From Galaxea fascicularis (taxonomy: Eukaryota > Cnidaria > Anthozoa > Scleractinia > Euphylliidae): a stretch of DNA of 64,000 bases. The stretch lies in contig OX419343.1 of NCBI GenBank assembly GCA_948470475.1, forward strand, positions 24,981,802 to 25,045,801, written 5' to 3'. This document shows positions 1 to 12,807 of the stretch, piece by piece (the first letter of the stretch is position 1; each line of letters opens with the position of its first letter). The notes under the pieces were generated by a model that ran no database searches, was not told the origin of the DNA, and was given only the letters and a program-made list of their open reading frames with translations. A program made the position numbers and the translations under genes.

Positions 1-1498
1 CCAATAAAAAGTTACCAGAAAAATGTTCAAATCCTGTGGTTCGCTATTTTAAATGCGAACCAAGGGCTTGTTCACCGCTGAATAAACAGCTTCAGCGGTA
101 GTGGAATTAAGTAGCAAAGTTTCTTATCCGAAGGTGAAGGGTTAGTCTGCCGACAATCAGTACCGTCCAACAGCGATTAATTGCACCGGATTTGCACAAG
201 ATGGGGTGAATGACGTGGTGCTATACATAGCAGTCTAGTAGAAGCCTTTGGTTTCTGAAAGTGTGTGCTAGCGAGTGATACTTTTCAAAAATATTCAAGC
301 CATCACAGAGATTCAAAATTTGCTTGTTTTTTTGCCTCAAATTCAGTATCAACAGTAAAAGCACTGTCGCTTTTGTTGACGCTCGCTCATGATACTGCAG
401 TGTTTTGCGCAAGCTTGAAGAAACGGGCGACTTCGAAAAGATACGTTTTGGTTTACGATTATGACTTCAGTCATTTTCTTTCAAACAATACAAATGACCG
501 GGAGAAGACAAGACGTCAAACGTGGCCCTGAACCCCAAGCATGCGCAGTACATTCGGCAGTCCAATGTTTTCGGGCTAATGGATTAGAGACAGTGGGGGG
601 GGGGGGGGGGGGTTCTTAAACGAAATCCAAACGATGCAAAGCAATCATGGAGGCACAGTCAGCGGATTCGTGTACTGCGCACGAGCGGAGTTTGTCATCC
701 TGAAGTGTAAACAAAACAAGAAACATGGCGGCCGATGCCAGTGCGACATGCAGTGGCTTCTTTTTAGTTTGTTCAACAATTTTTTTTAATTTCGAAGCCC
801 TTCAATTTGGAAAATTGACTTCTTTGCGGACGCCGTTTTTAACGCACAGTAGTTTCTCCGTGATTATCCCTGTCCAAGCTGGACATACGCAGTTCACGAG
901 ATAGCTGGCAGGTATAATGCTTCAATCACACCAAGATGACAGATAGGCTGGGTGAAATACTTGTTCCGGAATTTGATATAATAATCAGTTCCAGGAGACA
1001 CTGCACATTCCCACCTGAAAGAATCGCAGCCGACGTTGACTGGAATACAGTACAGATTCAAAAATGGAAAGTAGCACTTTTGAGACCCGGGTTTGGTGGG
1101 GAAGGGTCGAATGAAATAACCTTTTTTTTCAAATCTTCTTTTCTTCAGATCTCCCCAAGGTAAAACATCGCGCTGATATACAGGAAAGTTTGCAAAAGCA
1201 GTTTTTCGTGTTTCGGAGAGACGAACACGTTCCCAGTACATATTGCGTTGAATGAAATTGAACGTCGTCGGTTGAAGAGGCGATGTTTGTCGTGATGTTT
1301 TGAAGCTATCGAACCCGCATTTTATTGGCAACAGAGAGTGGTCCTTTGGAGAATAAATTATACTGATTATCGTCTGAATCCTAAAACTCCGATATCCGAC
1401 AGTACATCGGAAACAACTTGACATGTTTGGGTTTCTGTGAATAAACTGATTATCGAGCAAACTAACTATGCGGACTTCGCGCTCAACTCGTACCTATG
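1..1498. other. Intergenic stretch, no supported gene
   Basis: No family-recognisable coding sequence is visible. An 18-base G run lies at 595-612. A minus-strand open frame of 188 codons (894-1460) has mixed composition but no signal peptide, domain or splice context that I recognise, so it is not called as a gene. Confidence 0.6.
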
Positions 1499-2139
1499 AT
1501 GCACCTATCATGTAAACCCCCCCCCCGAGGGGGTGCAGGCAAGGGGTGCTCTTGGTCAAATCCCCAGGGATTTGATCAAGGACCAAAAAATCTGGTCAAT
1601 TTCCCAAGGGTGGGGCAGCATACGTTTAACAAATGTAGTTAAAATTCCCTCTTAAACTCTTCTACTGATATATCTTTTCAAAAGCATAAATTAAAATCAG
1701 AATAAAATATGTGCCACTGCTACAGAACACTTCAATGCATGCATGAGACTTCACTTGCGCTACTATTGAGTTACATCATTCTAGTTCAGTATGAAAAGCA
1801 ACTTCTACCACGGCTACACACATCAAAGTAGGAACGTTCTAAAAACAGCATTTTTTAATAGACTAACTATATAGATGGCCTATCAAGTAGCAGATAAATA
1901 TCGATTAAAAAAACTCACCTTCTACGAAACCCACGCCGATTCTAAAGCCAAGAAAGACGATGCCAGGTAACCACGCTTTATCTTAGCCCCAGTCTCTCTG
2001 CCGAACAAATCAAATGTCTAGACCCCTGAGCAAAAGTAATCGATCAAACCTCCCACTGAGGAGATGGATTTCGCCGTCAACTCCCCACCCCTTGCCCGCA
2101 CTCCCCCTCCCCCCCAGGGGTTTACATTGATAGGTGCAT
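1499..2139. mobile_element. MITE-like element, TGCACC family, copy 1
   Basis: Inverted termini are visible: the left end reads ATGCACCTATCATGTAAACC and the right end is its near-perfect reverse complement (GGTTTACATTGATAGGTGCAT). C-rich tracts lie just inside both ends. No transposase frame is seen. A second member with the same outer 12 bases lies at 40478-40731, so the two define a family. The flanking trinucleotides TGA and TAA could be a decayed 3-bp duplication, as expected for Harbinger-type elements, but that assignment is inference. Confidence 0.65.
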
Positions 2140-5016
2140 AATTTGTTCGAGTTGTGAGTTGTACCTCGACGGGAAGCTTCAGAGCCATTAGGGAACGAGT
2201 CAGCTCTGACCGTTTTCTCAACTTCACTTCACGATAATAAATAGCACAGAGCGCCCGTTCAAAATACGCCGCTGACCAAGATGATCGTTTTGGAAGTTGT
2301 GACAACATCATTTCTCGGTCCCAGGCCTTTATTTTATCCCCCCCCCCTCTTCCTGGATTAGAGAGAACTTTCCAGAGTCGTTTGTTTCCCGACCACTGGA
2401 CAAGGGGAACGAAGACTCTTGATACAAGATCGCTTTTGAGCACTGTCTGACGGTGGGAAGACATGCGCGGTCATGCGCGAAAGGGAGGAGCTCTCTAGTC
2501 GAGAATGGTAATCGGTCTTTTAATGACTTATTTGAATTAGGCTGAAATGTCAGCCGTCCCCTGAATTGTCAGGACAACTTTTGAAGATGAATTGTAACTG
2601 CTCAATGGAACGCCTTTTTAGTTAACATAAAAACGACTTATTCTCAGCCGAAAATTAATCTACGCATGCACAAACAGATAGGAAGCTACCTGAAACACTC
2701 TTCGCAAAAAGGCCCAGTCGAGAGATTCAACAAATCGAATCCGCAATTTAGCGTTGTCTGTTATGTTATCGACAACGATATTTGTCATCACAGTGGTCAA
2801 ATTGTTGTGGACGAGGGGCAGAGAAACTCCGCAATATCAACGTCGAAGAAAATGTTTATTTCAGAGCGCAAGAAGCTTTGCGTGATATAAGATGATTTGA
2901 ACAACGTTGTCTAGACTCTTATCGGGCAAATATATAATTAGCTAAGATTGCTAAATTGCTGCAATTGTGGAAACAATGTTATTTTTTGTCTCTGGGGCGT
3001 GTCTTCTGCATTAAGATGCTGCCATTTGATCCGTTTACTTCATATTTATTCAGCTCACAATGCAACTATCACTACGAAATAATTCAAATCAAGGCTTTTA
3101 GTTAAACGTGTGCCCTTTCCCGTCTTATTACATAATTATTGGTTCTTTAGACCAAGAAGCTTTGCAGTAATCCACTTTGGAACACAGCTGCCTGTAAAAC
3201 GAGATATTAAAAACGGTTAGTGGAGCGACTAGAAGATAGTTATGCAGCAGTATAAAAAATCTATTTAGATGATTTGGCTGATCTAAGCTGCAACGTTAAC
3301 TCAAACGAGATAAGATAGCTGACTTAAAAGCGCTTAAAAAGTGGGGTGAAAAAGATATATTGTGTCACAATACATCGTATTTTTTCCCGCCGTTTCCGGT
3401 AAAATTTCCCCAGGGACCCTCTAACGGTGCGATTTGTATGATTGAAATAAATCCTCGGCCACTCCCCGGTTGGGGCGACTTTGTCACGATGGCGCGGTCG
3501 CTAAGCTAGAATATCGAGACGAAACAGAAATGGAAACCTTGCGCTGGAAAACGAGCGTTTTTCAGGCGGTTGAGATAAACTTTGGAACCGTAGGAGAAGC
3601 TATACTAATAGAAGAGTTTTCTACGGCTACAGCGGAGGCAATCTTGGCGAGATTAGACCATATTTGTGGAATTTCTGGGGCTTTCAGTGCGGACCGTTGG
3701 CCCAGTACATCCACTGCCTTGTGTTTCTCTTAAGTGAAGCAAACCGCCAGTGTAACTCTCTAAAGGCTTTAAACTGTCTCTAGGAATACGTAGACATCAA
3801 AACAACGCAAGACAAACATAAGGTTAGTGAATTCTTCTCTACACGTAGTATTTAGAGCAATTTTCGAAGCGTTCTCTTACATATAGCATTGTTTTTTCAA
3901 CCGGCAACGGCCGACAACGTAATGTCACGTGGTTCACACACAACGTCTGGGTTGCCTGTGACAAAATCTCTCCATTTTCTTGTTTGATAAGAAAACCTTG
4001 TACATTCGACAAGAAGTACAACTTCTTCGACTAGTGTCGAAACAAGCCTTTATTTTTTTGTTCGCGTAAATACCTTAACTCGTTTAGAACCAGGGACATT
4101 TAAAATTTAGGCGTTTATAATAGGTATTATAAAATGATGGAAGAGTTACGCGCGCTCTGATTGGTCGAATCGAGTTCAGTATATCTTCCACACTACGTTA
4201 CGCGCGTGCACTGTTACGTTAAGTTATAATGCACGCACCCTACGTCACACGCGTGCCCAGTTACCTACGTCACAAGCTTGTACGCGAGCAAATATTGAGA
4301 CATTAACTGAGACAAATAGTTGCGTAAAAACACTGAACAAAGAAAGATGTGATTCAATCCATATTCAACATTATTTTGAACATAAAAGGAAAATTTGAGG
4401 ATTAAAATGTCCACAAATTTCATCAACAGACTTCCGGTATGAAAGCTCGCTTAAATCTCCGAGACATTTTAATAAAGAAATAAAAAACTTGTTCCCAGTA
4501 TATTGTTGGGTTATATAAGCACTTGGGGATTTTAAAGAACACTTCTCTCGTGTTCTTAAAAATTCCCACGTGCTTATATAACTCAACAATGCACCCGGTG
4601 CGTTTTTTATCACTTTATTGCTGGAAACTGTTCGATACACGTTAAAAAGCAAACTGAAGGAGTCAAAAGTTTTAATAGGACATTGGTAACCCAGGAACAC
4701 GCTACGGGGTTTTGTAATTCAGATGCGACAAAATTTTCGCACAGCTCTCTGCATTAATTATATATTCATTTTGTGACTCAAACTCTATTCGTTTTTGGAA
4801 CAGGGTTAGTATGCATGAACGACGGTGGAGTAAGGAGCTGTGCGGAAATCTCTCCTATTCGTTGAATAGCAGAGTGCAAGTTTATGAGAAATATTTTACA
4901 AATACTTAACATACATCTACGGCGTACTTAACTACTCCTTTTGGTAGCTTTTATCGTTACGGTGCGCTTCCTCATTATCGTCAAAGTTCCATGGGAAATC
5001 CGGCGGAAAACCTGGC
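2140..5016. other. Intergenic stretch, no supported gene
   Basis: Only short open frames without recognisable domains are present. The notable structure is the hairpin at 4502-4590. The 148-codon minus frame across 2018-2464 runs through MITE end sequence and is not credible. Confidence 0.55.
4502..4590. repeat. Hairpin inverted repeat (MITE core)
   Basis: Two arms of about 40 bases face each other around an 8-base loop. The left arm begins ATTGTTGGGTTATATAAGC and the right arm ends GCTTATATAACTCAACAAT, with a few mismatches. It may be the centre of a larger decayed element, but outer termini were not identified. Confidence 0.6.
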
Positions 5017-5280
5017 TCAGTCGTCGCTGTTGTTGCGATGATAAAGCTTGTGGGCTGGGTGACTGCTGTGGAGCCCGAACAGTAAACAAAATAAAGTCAT
5101 AAAAAACATCAACACTGATGCCACACAAATCAGTTCAAGGTAAATGTAACTACGAAGCTGCACAAGCTGAGAGACAAAAAATGATATTAAAATGACAACA
5201 AGTTTAATCGTAGCGAATAAGAGGTTTTCACGTGACGGCATCACCGCTATGTTGCTGGACGAAAACAAAAGATCTCTCAT
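5017..5280 (-). CDS. Possible MARVEL-like membrane protein fragment
   Basis: From an ATG at 5280 the frame runs 87 codons to a TGA at 5017. It contains two strongly hydrophobic segments, about residues 20-38 (LFATIKLVVILISFF) and 44-66 (YLELICVASVLMFFMTLF), separated by a short polar loop. Length, spacing and the Arg-Glu-Asn-Leu-Leu lead-in resemble the first half of MARVEL/CMTM four-helix proteins. Helices 3 and 4 are not found downstream and no clear splice donor is seen. It may be one exon of a larger gene, a degenerate copy, or a chance hydrophobic frame. It lies downstream of VWC gene 1 on the same strand but shows no structural link to it. Confidence 0.3.
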   Translation of the reverse strand: MRDLLFSSSNIAVMPSRENLLFATIKLVVILISFFVSQLVQLRSYIYLELICVASVLMFFMTLFCLLFGLHSSHPAHKLYHRNNSDD

Positions 5281-6029
5281 TAGCTTCTTCTGTTCGCCCA
5301 CCAGAAGTCGCACATTTCTCTATTGTTATTGGTGTCGCTGGAGGTTGGTTGAAAATGTCCTATAAACTGAATACCCTAGCAAGGGCAGCACCATTCAGTT
5401 GCCCTTGAATCTTTAACCCCCAGAAGTGATAAGCATGTAACATCTCCTTATAATATCAATACATTGTCCAACAGACAGGTGATGAGAATAGACTAACTTA
5501 TCAGCCAGAGGGTGTTATCTTGATATAACCCCAAATTCTCTTAACTAATGTACAAGGAAATGTATAGCAGCTAGAAAGGAGAATTAATAATCTGATCTTG
5601 GGCGCTAAAGGTTAATGAAAGAGTGAGAGTAGCTTGATCCGTACAGTGCCTCTAACATTGTTGATCAACTTAAACAACGTCCAATATTGTTCAATCCCCA
5701 TCTAAACATGTCGGCTGCGTTTGAGCACCGTGTTGGCCGTTGCTGGAAGGCGTTGAATAGATTTATTTAGAGGCCAAAGATGTGGAAAAGGTGATTTGAA
5801 CATTTTTGCCTATCGCAATATATTTTAGTTTAAAGTTGCTACTCTGTCGCCTTTTGGCTTTTGGCGAGTGCCTATGACGCAGTTTGTTGGGAAACGAAGA
5901 AAACAATCTCGTCCAATTTCTTGTACAGTACAAATTCAGTAAACGGCCAAAAATACCCAATACAGTGTTTAAATGTACCCAACATGTTGGGCCCAGCAGT
6001 CAGCATCAGTCGCACAAGACTTTATACGC

Positions 6030-9000
6030 TCAAGAGAGCTTAGATTGCTCACCTGGTTGACACTCAGGACAACATTTTCCATTAACGGGAACCTCAACCC
6101 CGTTACAGGGCGGGCACATGACGAAGACGCAACTAGATGAATGGCTTTTTGTGCAGGAACATTCAATGCATTCGTTGGATTCCAAACGCCGGGTCCAGGA
6201 ATCGCCAACTTTCATTCGCTTACTAGCGTGCGTGCATTCTAAAACGGAAGATTATCGTATCATTATCATCATCATCATCATCGCCATCGCCATTACCTTC
6301 ACCATCGCAATCATAGAACAGATTTCAATTGAGTGTCGTAAAACCAAAACAAAGCAGTTACTTCAGCCAATCACAACAGGCCAAAATAGCGCAATGAGCC
6401 AATCAGAATTCGAAGCAATTCCATGTAACCGGTGCAAATCGCGGGAAAACGCGCGCGTTCAAGTCAGGAACAGTGGCGCGAGTTTAATTTTTGTTGGCCA
6501 ATCACAGAGCGAAGCCATGCAAAACCAAAGCAAATGTAATTAAATTTGTTATGAGATCGAGTGCTGAAAAACTTATTGTTTAATGGGCAATATCTGAACC
6601 ATATTTTCCTTTGATAAACTAGGTTCGAAATGCCAGCCTTATGGCAACAAACGTTGCTTGTCGGAAGTAACATATGATGCGCTGATCAACCTTTTCACAA
6701 CGTAAAAAATTGATTCCAAGCGGCTCTGCTAGTCACCAATTGAACGATACACGCATCGCACGTAAAGGTCAAAGATATTAACCAAACAAAGGGATATTCC
6801 CCAGCCGACATAGGGACTGTGCAATAATTAACGCGCTGAAAAATGAGCATCATACAGGGAAGTCCCGGTTACTTCCCTGTTCTACTGGTAAGTTCTCAGC
6901 CGAAGGGCCGTGGCAAAACACTTAATAATTATAAGCCATAACGTTTACTCAACCCCAACGTTATTGTAACTTAAAAGTTAGCTAGTTACCACACTGTGGA
7001 CAGCATACTCCTTCCACCCCAGTTGTCCATTCCTCGCAAGCTTGTATCACCGCGTATTCAAAGTCACAGTAGAACATATAACACTGATCAATAACCCCAT
7101 TTGAACAATGGCATGACGTACACTTGGCGTTAGTGATAGGGTTGGTAATGTTATGATACACAATTTCGTCGCCATTGTTATAGCTCCTGCCGTTTGCACT
7201 GCACATGGCTGCAATATAAGTTTCGGGTGGTTATGATTAACTTAGGATCATCTCCTCCCCCCCCCCCCCCCACCCAACTCCCGTCAAGTAAAAAATGCGC
7301 ACCTTGGATTGAAAAACGAACCTTCCTCAGGGCTGTCACTAATTTTTGAAGTAGGTGGGGATATACAAAAAATAGCCTGGGATTCGATTTGCTGTAGTGA
7401 AGTCAACATGCTGGTTTTATATCAAAGTAGCCGGGGATATACCTCAAAGTACGAGGGTAAAATTCCCGGGCCCGGGCCCTAAATGAAAGCCCTGCTTCCT
7501 TCAATTGTTACAATTCTTACCGAAAAAATTACTATAGCACAAAAATACCACAAACCACAATAAGGGCACTTAAAAAGCCCGACATATTATTGTTAGTTTT
7601 CATTGTTTTATGGAAGAGCCATATACCCAAATGCGTTTTTATACCTTTTCAGTTATGCAATCATAACTTACCAGATCTTTGATTTATGGACCTCTGTTTG
7701 TTGCACGTTTTGTCATGAAAAGAAAAATGCGAGATAGCAATCAGAGATCGGCACTAACGATTTTTAGTATAAATCTAGGGTTCTACATATCACGAATGTC
7801 GGTCTTTGATTGGCTATGCCCATCGCCAGAAATCGCGGACATTTCGAGCCCGCTAACAACTACCAGCGGTATACTGTATAACGCAAAGGAATAAAGAGAG
7901 ATAAAGACAACCAATATGGCAGCAAACGCTTAAACGAGTGGGAAAGACGCTGTTTCATACGATATATTGCACAATCTAAGCTCTTTAGATATTTTGTTTG
8001 GTGCAAAGTAATTCTCGACAATGTCCGACATTTTTTTGGTTGAAATATTAGTGTGATAGCCTTTATACATTAAGCTGTGTTCGATTTTCGCGCGTGTTTA
8101 CTTCCATTCAAACCAAATCTAGGGTTGCTAAGGGACTGTAACCCAGTTTATATCCCATGAAACACCAGTGTTGATCAACAAAGAAAATGGCGGCTCGTGC
8201 AGGGAAAGCTTCGAGTTTGTGGCTTTCTTTCACACATAAATATGGCGTCCGCTTGCTGTGCTACGGACGAAAAATGAGAAAGATAAGGACGTCCTTGGAA
8301 GTATTTTGCCGTGGGCAATTCATGCATTTTTCGGCAGAATTAGATCGTTTAAACATCGCAGAAGTTATATCGAGTCGTGATGATTCACATTGTGAGAGGG
8401 TTTGCTTGCCAGTGGACGAGTTTGTGGCATGACTTCGCTACGATTTTAAAGCAATGTATGGAGAATGGAGCATCAATGTGTGATGGATTGGTCGAGGCGT
8501 CGGGAAGTAAGTAACCATCCATCTAAGTAGCCGTTGATAAGTCAAATGCGAAGCTTATACACTACTGAACATGTATCGAGTCGTGATAGGACGAACCGCA
8601 ACCTAATTATCGATATCTATGAAAATAATTTCATATCCCCATACATTTCTTTACATGACTTTGCCGCCATTCTGGCCTTGGTGCGCAGGCGCCGCCGCCA
8701 TCTTGTCCTAAATTTCTGGCAATGATTCGCTATCCGTTCTGCGATAGATAATGGGTAGCGTTTGTCAACAAAATGGCGGCCGCTTCTTAGCGTTTGAGGT
8801 AATTCACTTGTTCAGTTTTGAACGACTAGTAGATTTATACTGAAACAATTAGATTATTCGCTCTCGATTTCTGGTCATCAGCTATCACGCGATGGAAAAC
8901 TCAAGCTCATAATCTAATTGTTAAATAGTATGGCCTCAACAAAGATTAAACGACATAGTATCTCACAAGTCCGAAAAGATCTCCGTTCGTTCTCGTCTGT

Positions 9001-9166
9001 GTACAACCTGATTTGTGGTTAGAAAAGATTGTTTTTAACAATGCCATGCACGATCCACCCTGTGCCCCCACACCTCGCCTGTTCCCCACCGACTTACCTT
9101 GGTGAGAAAGCGGCCTTCTGCAGCAACGAATGCGATGGCGAAGACAACTATGAGGTTTACACGCAT
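6030..9166 (-). CDS. VWC gene 1: secreted two-VWC protein
   Basis: Predicted exons are 9166-9098 (start and signal peptide MRVNLIVVFAIAFVAAEG, phase 0 donor AAG/GTAAGT), 7693-7672 (22-nt linker, RSINQRS, phase 0 to 1), 7208-6990 (VWC1, phase 1-1) and 6238-6053 (VWC2, donor G/GTGAGC). Each VWC exon shows ten cysteines in the family order, with core motifs CTSCHC and CCPQC, then CIECSC and CCPEC. Without the last donor, VWC2 reads on seven codons to a stop at 6030, giving about 172 aa. A separate tail exon, as in genes 3 and 5, was not found. VWC modules are extracellular and in several families bind BMP/TGF-beta ligands or self-assemble; the ligand here is unknown. There is no YxPLGC module. 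The 22-nt linker exon is the weakest part. A (CAT)n tract at about 6261-6281 lies just outside the VWC2 acceptor. Confidence 0.7.
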
Positions 9167-10916
9167 GTTTTATCGATGCTTTGTCGCTGAAACGGTTTAT
9201 CTAGTAAGTAACAACGATACCAAATCAAAGTTAAAGTTAATCAAGAAAACTAATCCTTTCCCTGGAATTTGATACCGAACATTTTAAGTAAACATTAACA
9301 TAAATCGAAAGTAAAGAGCGAAATTAAGGAAATATTAGCCTCCCACGCAGTCGTATTTTAATTCCTCTTCACAAATTTGCGAAGGAGGGGTAAAATACGA
9401 TTATCTTTAAAAAAAAAAACTATTTGGGAGACTAAGCCTGATCACCTTTCACTAATCCCGAAATCGCGAACTTGTTTGGTTTCAGATTTGATTTTAAAGT
9501 CTCCCCGGGAGAGGGAGAGAGGGGGGCAATTTTGGAGTGCCTTACATTCGGAAACTCGCTGTGTTTTTTTAAGAAACGTAAACAGTCAATCAGCCACTCA
9601 GCAGCATGGCTTCAAAGCTTAACCAATTATAAACAGTCACAGACTCGAATTCACTAAAAATTATCAAAACCACAGAATAAAAAGTTTCTAAACAAAAGTG
9701 CAGTACGTCAAGAGTGAAAGGAGATTCAAACGAAAGCAAGAACCACGTAGTAGTGGCTGTTTTATGGCGCCATGGATAGAAACATGGCAGTCCTGCCGAC
9801 TTTAGCCGTGGGTCACCTTGCCCAAGATGGTTAACAAAACTACAGGAAGTAAGCAATGCTAAATAAACGGTTTCAGACTCGGATTAAAGCCTTAAACCCG
9901 CATAAACAAGAATCAGAATTTTAACTGCGAATGAAAATAGAAAAGGTCTAGACATCATTTCCCTGACGAACCAATCTTTGCGTTACTGTCATTATTGTTC
10001 ACGGGGTTGGTTTGGCAGAGTACGAAAACTAGGCGACCTGTGTGTATTTTTATCCTTAAAAGAAAATGGTCTGCGATTTCGGGCATTGGGAAACAGAGAA
10101 TCTTACCATGGACAAATTTAACCCACCTTCACCAAGCGAATCAGCAATCTCTTCGATCTTGAATTGATTAAATGAAACCAATATATTATCTGACACTGCG
10201 AAATTTATGATCATTAGTGCTAGGGCGAAACTAATTGAAAAGTTATTAGAAAATCGGGGCGCCACCAGCTGACAGGCAATGAAAACTTTTTCTTATTACG
10301 ATTTCGGTTCCTTGACAACATCTGTAAAAGGTGAAAGACGCAATTATTCTATATTGTCTTTCGTAAAATGATTTCCGCGGAGTTTTGTCAACAGGAGTCG
10401 AACCTACGAGCTCTTCCTCTGATGATACTAAAGGGAGCTCAGGCCGAAAGCATTCAAACGGGCTATTTATTTCGTAGCAAGTTCTTAAACATCTTCAAAG
10501 TGAAGGTTTGTTGAAGAACTTGTTACGACTGAGGAAATGGCAGAATTCTGTATTCAACGTTGATGACCCTGGGGAGCAGGGTTGGTTGTTCTCTACTCTG
10601 CTCCGAGAGGTTTTTCTCCGGGTACTCCGGTTCGATTCTCCCCTCTCTCCAAAAACCAACATTTGATTTGATTTTGTTTGTTCAGCTGAGAATTGTAAAG
10701 AAATTAGAATTGTAGAACTGAGCTTTAAGATTGGGGATGGTAAGGAAAGTGACACATTTCAAACAACAGGATGAAGGGGTTAGTTTCTCTGAAGACTGTG
10801 GTGGTGCGTCGGTGGGGGCCGGTTGCGAACAAGACTGACAAGAACTAGATTTGGTTTTCACCAACGGAGTTGATGATGTAAAATTGACCACCGTACAGGG
10901 ATTCTAAAAGCTGACG

Positions 10917-10941
10917 GTTTCGAGCGTTAGCCCTTCGTCTG
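10917..10941 (-). other. Degenerate hammerhead-like repeat motif
   Basis: Read on the minus strand the segment is CAGACGA, then a stem-loop of the form GGGC-TAAC-GCTC, then GAAAC. This is one base from the hammerhead core CUGANGA-stem II-GAAA. The surrounding repeat recurs in opposite orientation at 37039-37062 and shares flanking sequence (AAATTGACCACCGTAC and its complement). The core mutation suggests a dead copy. Confidence 0.4.
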
Positions 10942-11818
10942 AGAGCGATTCTTCTATGTCTTTTTTAACGGTTTAAACTATTGTGACCATGCATACGTGT
11001 TCGACTAACTACGTTTGCTATTCGAAATCAGTGCAACTGCTTCCCCTCACAATTGTGTTTCGGGTATTAATTTCAGGGTATTTACGTTCATAGACCGACG
11101 ACTGAGTTACGACATCAAGCAAAGAAATTAAACGCAACACATATGAGGCTACTGTTGGAAACCAGCAACTCGACTTGTCTTGTTCATAGCTTTCCTTACG
11201 AATCGCACAGCTAAATGAATGTGGAATTGCGACTTGAAACAACGGAGACACAATTGGAAACAACTGGGTTTTAATTATGTTGTCAAAACCATTGTCTCAG
11301 TTTACAAAGCAAAAATCTGACTAAAGTGAGAAAAAAGATTTACCTTGATTTGATTTAATTAAAATAAGAGTTTCTCGAGAGATTTTATAAGAAGCGGCTT
11401 ACGCTTACGAACATGACGGAAGTCCGCTATCGCGAAGGAAAAAAATTGGGCCAGAGGAAGTTTGGTTTGCTTTTAATAAATAAGAAGCTATGCGATTCAA
11501 GTAAAAGTAATCCCCTTACTCGTGAATTCCACGTTAAATTTCAGTTGAAAACCGAAAACCGTTGGTTTTTCGTGTGAAATTTGAATTCCCTTGTCAATTT
11601 TCCTACAATATAAATTAAATTTAGGTTTTGAACGTTCAATAACTGCCCCCAAATTTATTAATGTAATCGGTTTAACAACAGTTAAAGTTGTCGGAATCAA
11701 AGAGAATTAAATCAAAACAGAAGTGTTTAACTAAAGATTTCAAACTTTAATAGGGTGCAAACTTGTCCGTGAGTTTCACACTAAAAAGAACGATTCAAAC
11801 GGAGAGCTTGTACACTTG

Positions 11819-12807
11819 CAGTATGTCGCCCAGTATCCGGACACTTCACGTAAAATCTGCTATAAATTTCCATTCTTTGTCGCAAGAGTTCTGAAATTTG
11901 GCCCTGAGGCAATTCATTTAGTCTGTCATATGAAGATAAAACGTTATTCGTTTCCTGTGAAATTTGCATTTCTGCAGAGCTTCTTCGTTGCGCAGTAGTA
12001 TCGGCCGGACACAAGAAATGACAAGGTAATCAATCGCAACTTTCAGCAGGTTGCGATCTATAGCCTCCCCTTACTTTTTCAAAGTAGTTTACCTTTGCAT
12101 TTCTAAAATATAAATTGACTTAGGTTAGTCAATAATTGCCCGTTTTGACTTCCCGTTCTGGTTATGCAAAATGCAGTCCGGCGCGAAACAAACACAAGTG
12201 AAATAATTCGCCTCGACAAATAAATGTGGAACTAAAGTTTCCATAAAGAGTTGTGCAGTATAACATTATATGCATATCCTAAGATAAAAGTATAGATAAA
12301 GATATTTAAATTAATATTCTACGAACTCTTTACGCGGCTCAATCAATGATTTTGGAAAGTAAAGAAAAACTGACCGGATACTGGGCATACTAACTCAAAA
12401 TTTACTGGAAGTTTCCGACCCTCCTTTTAGAAAATTAAATTTCAATTAGAATTAATCTATATTCTGACCAATTGACCTCTTTAGTATTGTTGTTTCAAAC
12501 ATCCAACAGTTCCCCTTTAAAATATCACACTTAACCGACCCTTTCATGAACAGCGATAGTTCCACTGCGCAGTGAAAAGTGTAATTGCAAATTTCACTTT
12601 CACTCACCCGAACCGAGAACGGCACCTCATGCAAGTGTTTCGCAACCTAAAAGTCCGTTAAAACTCGCATTCCAAAACTGGAATGTTTGACTTCCCTTCG
12701 GAATACTTCGTTTTCCAGAAATTAATAAGCCCGTCACAAAAGTTGAAATTGTTTTTTAACTGTCCGGTCCGGATACCGGTACCGTCCGGATACTGGGCAA
12801 CATACTG
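11819..12807. mobile_element. Non-autonomous DNA element, ~990 bp
   Basis: The left end (CAGTATGTCGCCCAGTATCC, 11819 onward) and right end (GGATACTGGGCAACATACTG, ending 12807) are inverted copies with two mismatches. A third inverted copy of the terminus lies inside at 12373-12391. No transposase frame is visible. No clear target duplication was found. Confidence 0.5.

Noticed and set aside
894..1460. 188-codon minus-strand open frame.
   Set aside because: It is the longest unassigned frame outside clear genes, but it has no signal peptide, recognisable domain or splice context; kept only as a note.
2018..2464. 148-codon minus-strand open frame.
   Set aside because: It runs through the end of the MITE at 1499-2139, with C-rich low complexity and no domain.
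7532..7585. Minus-strand MSGFLSALIVVCGIFVL, a signal-peptide-like frame close to VWC1 of gene 1.
   Set aside because: It ends in two stops (TAG TAA), and its only phase 1 donor (G/GTATTT) is weak. The exon at 9166-9098 with a strong donor is a better start.
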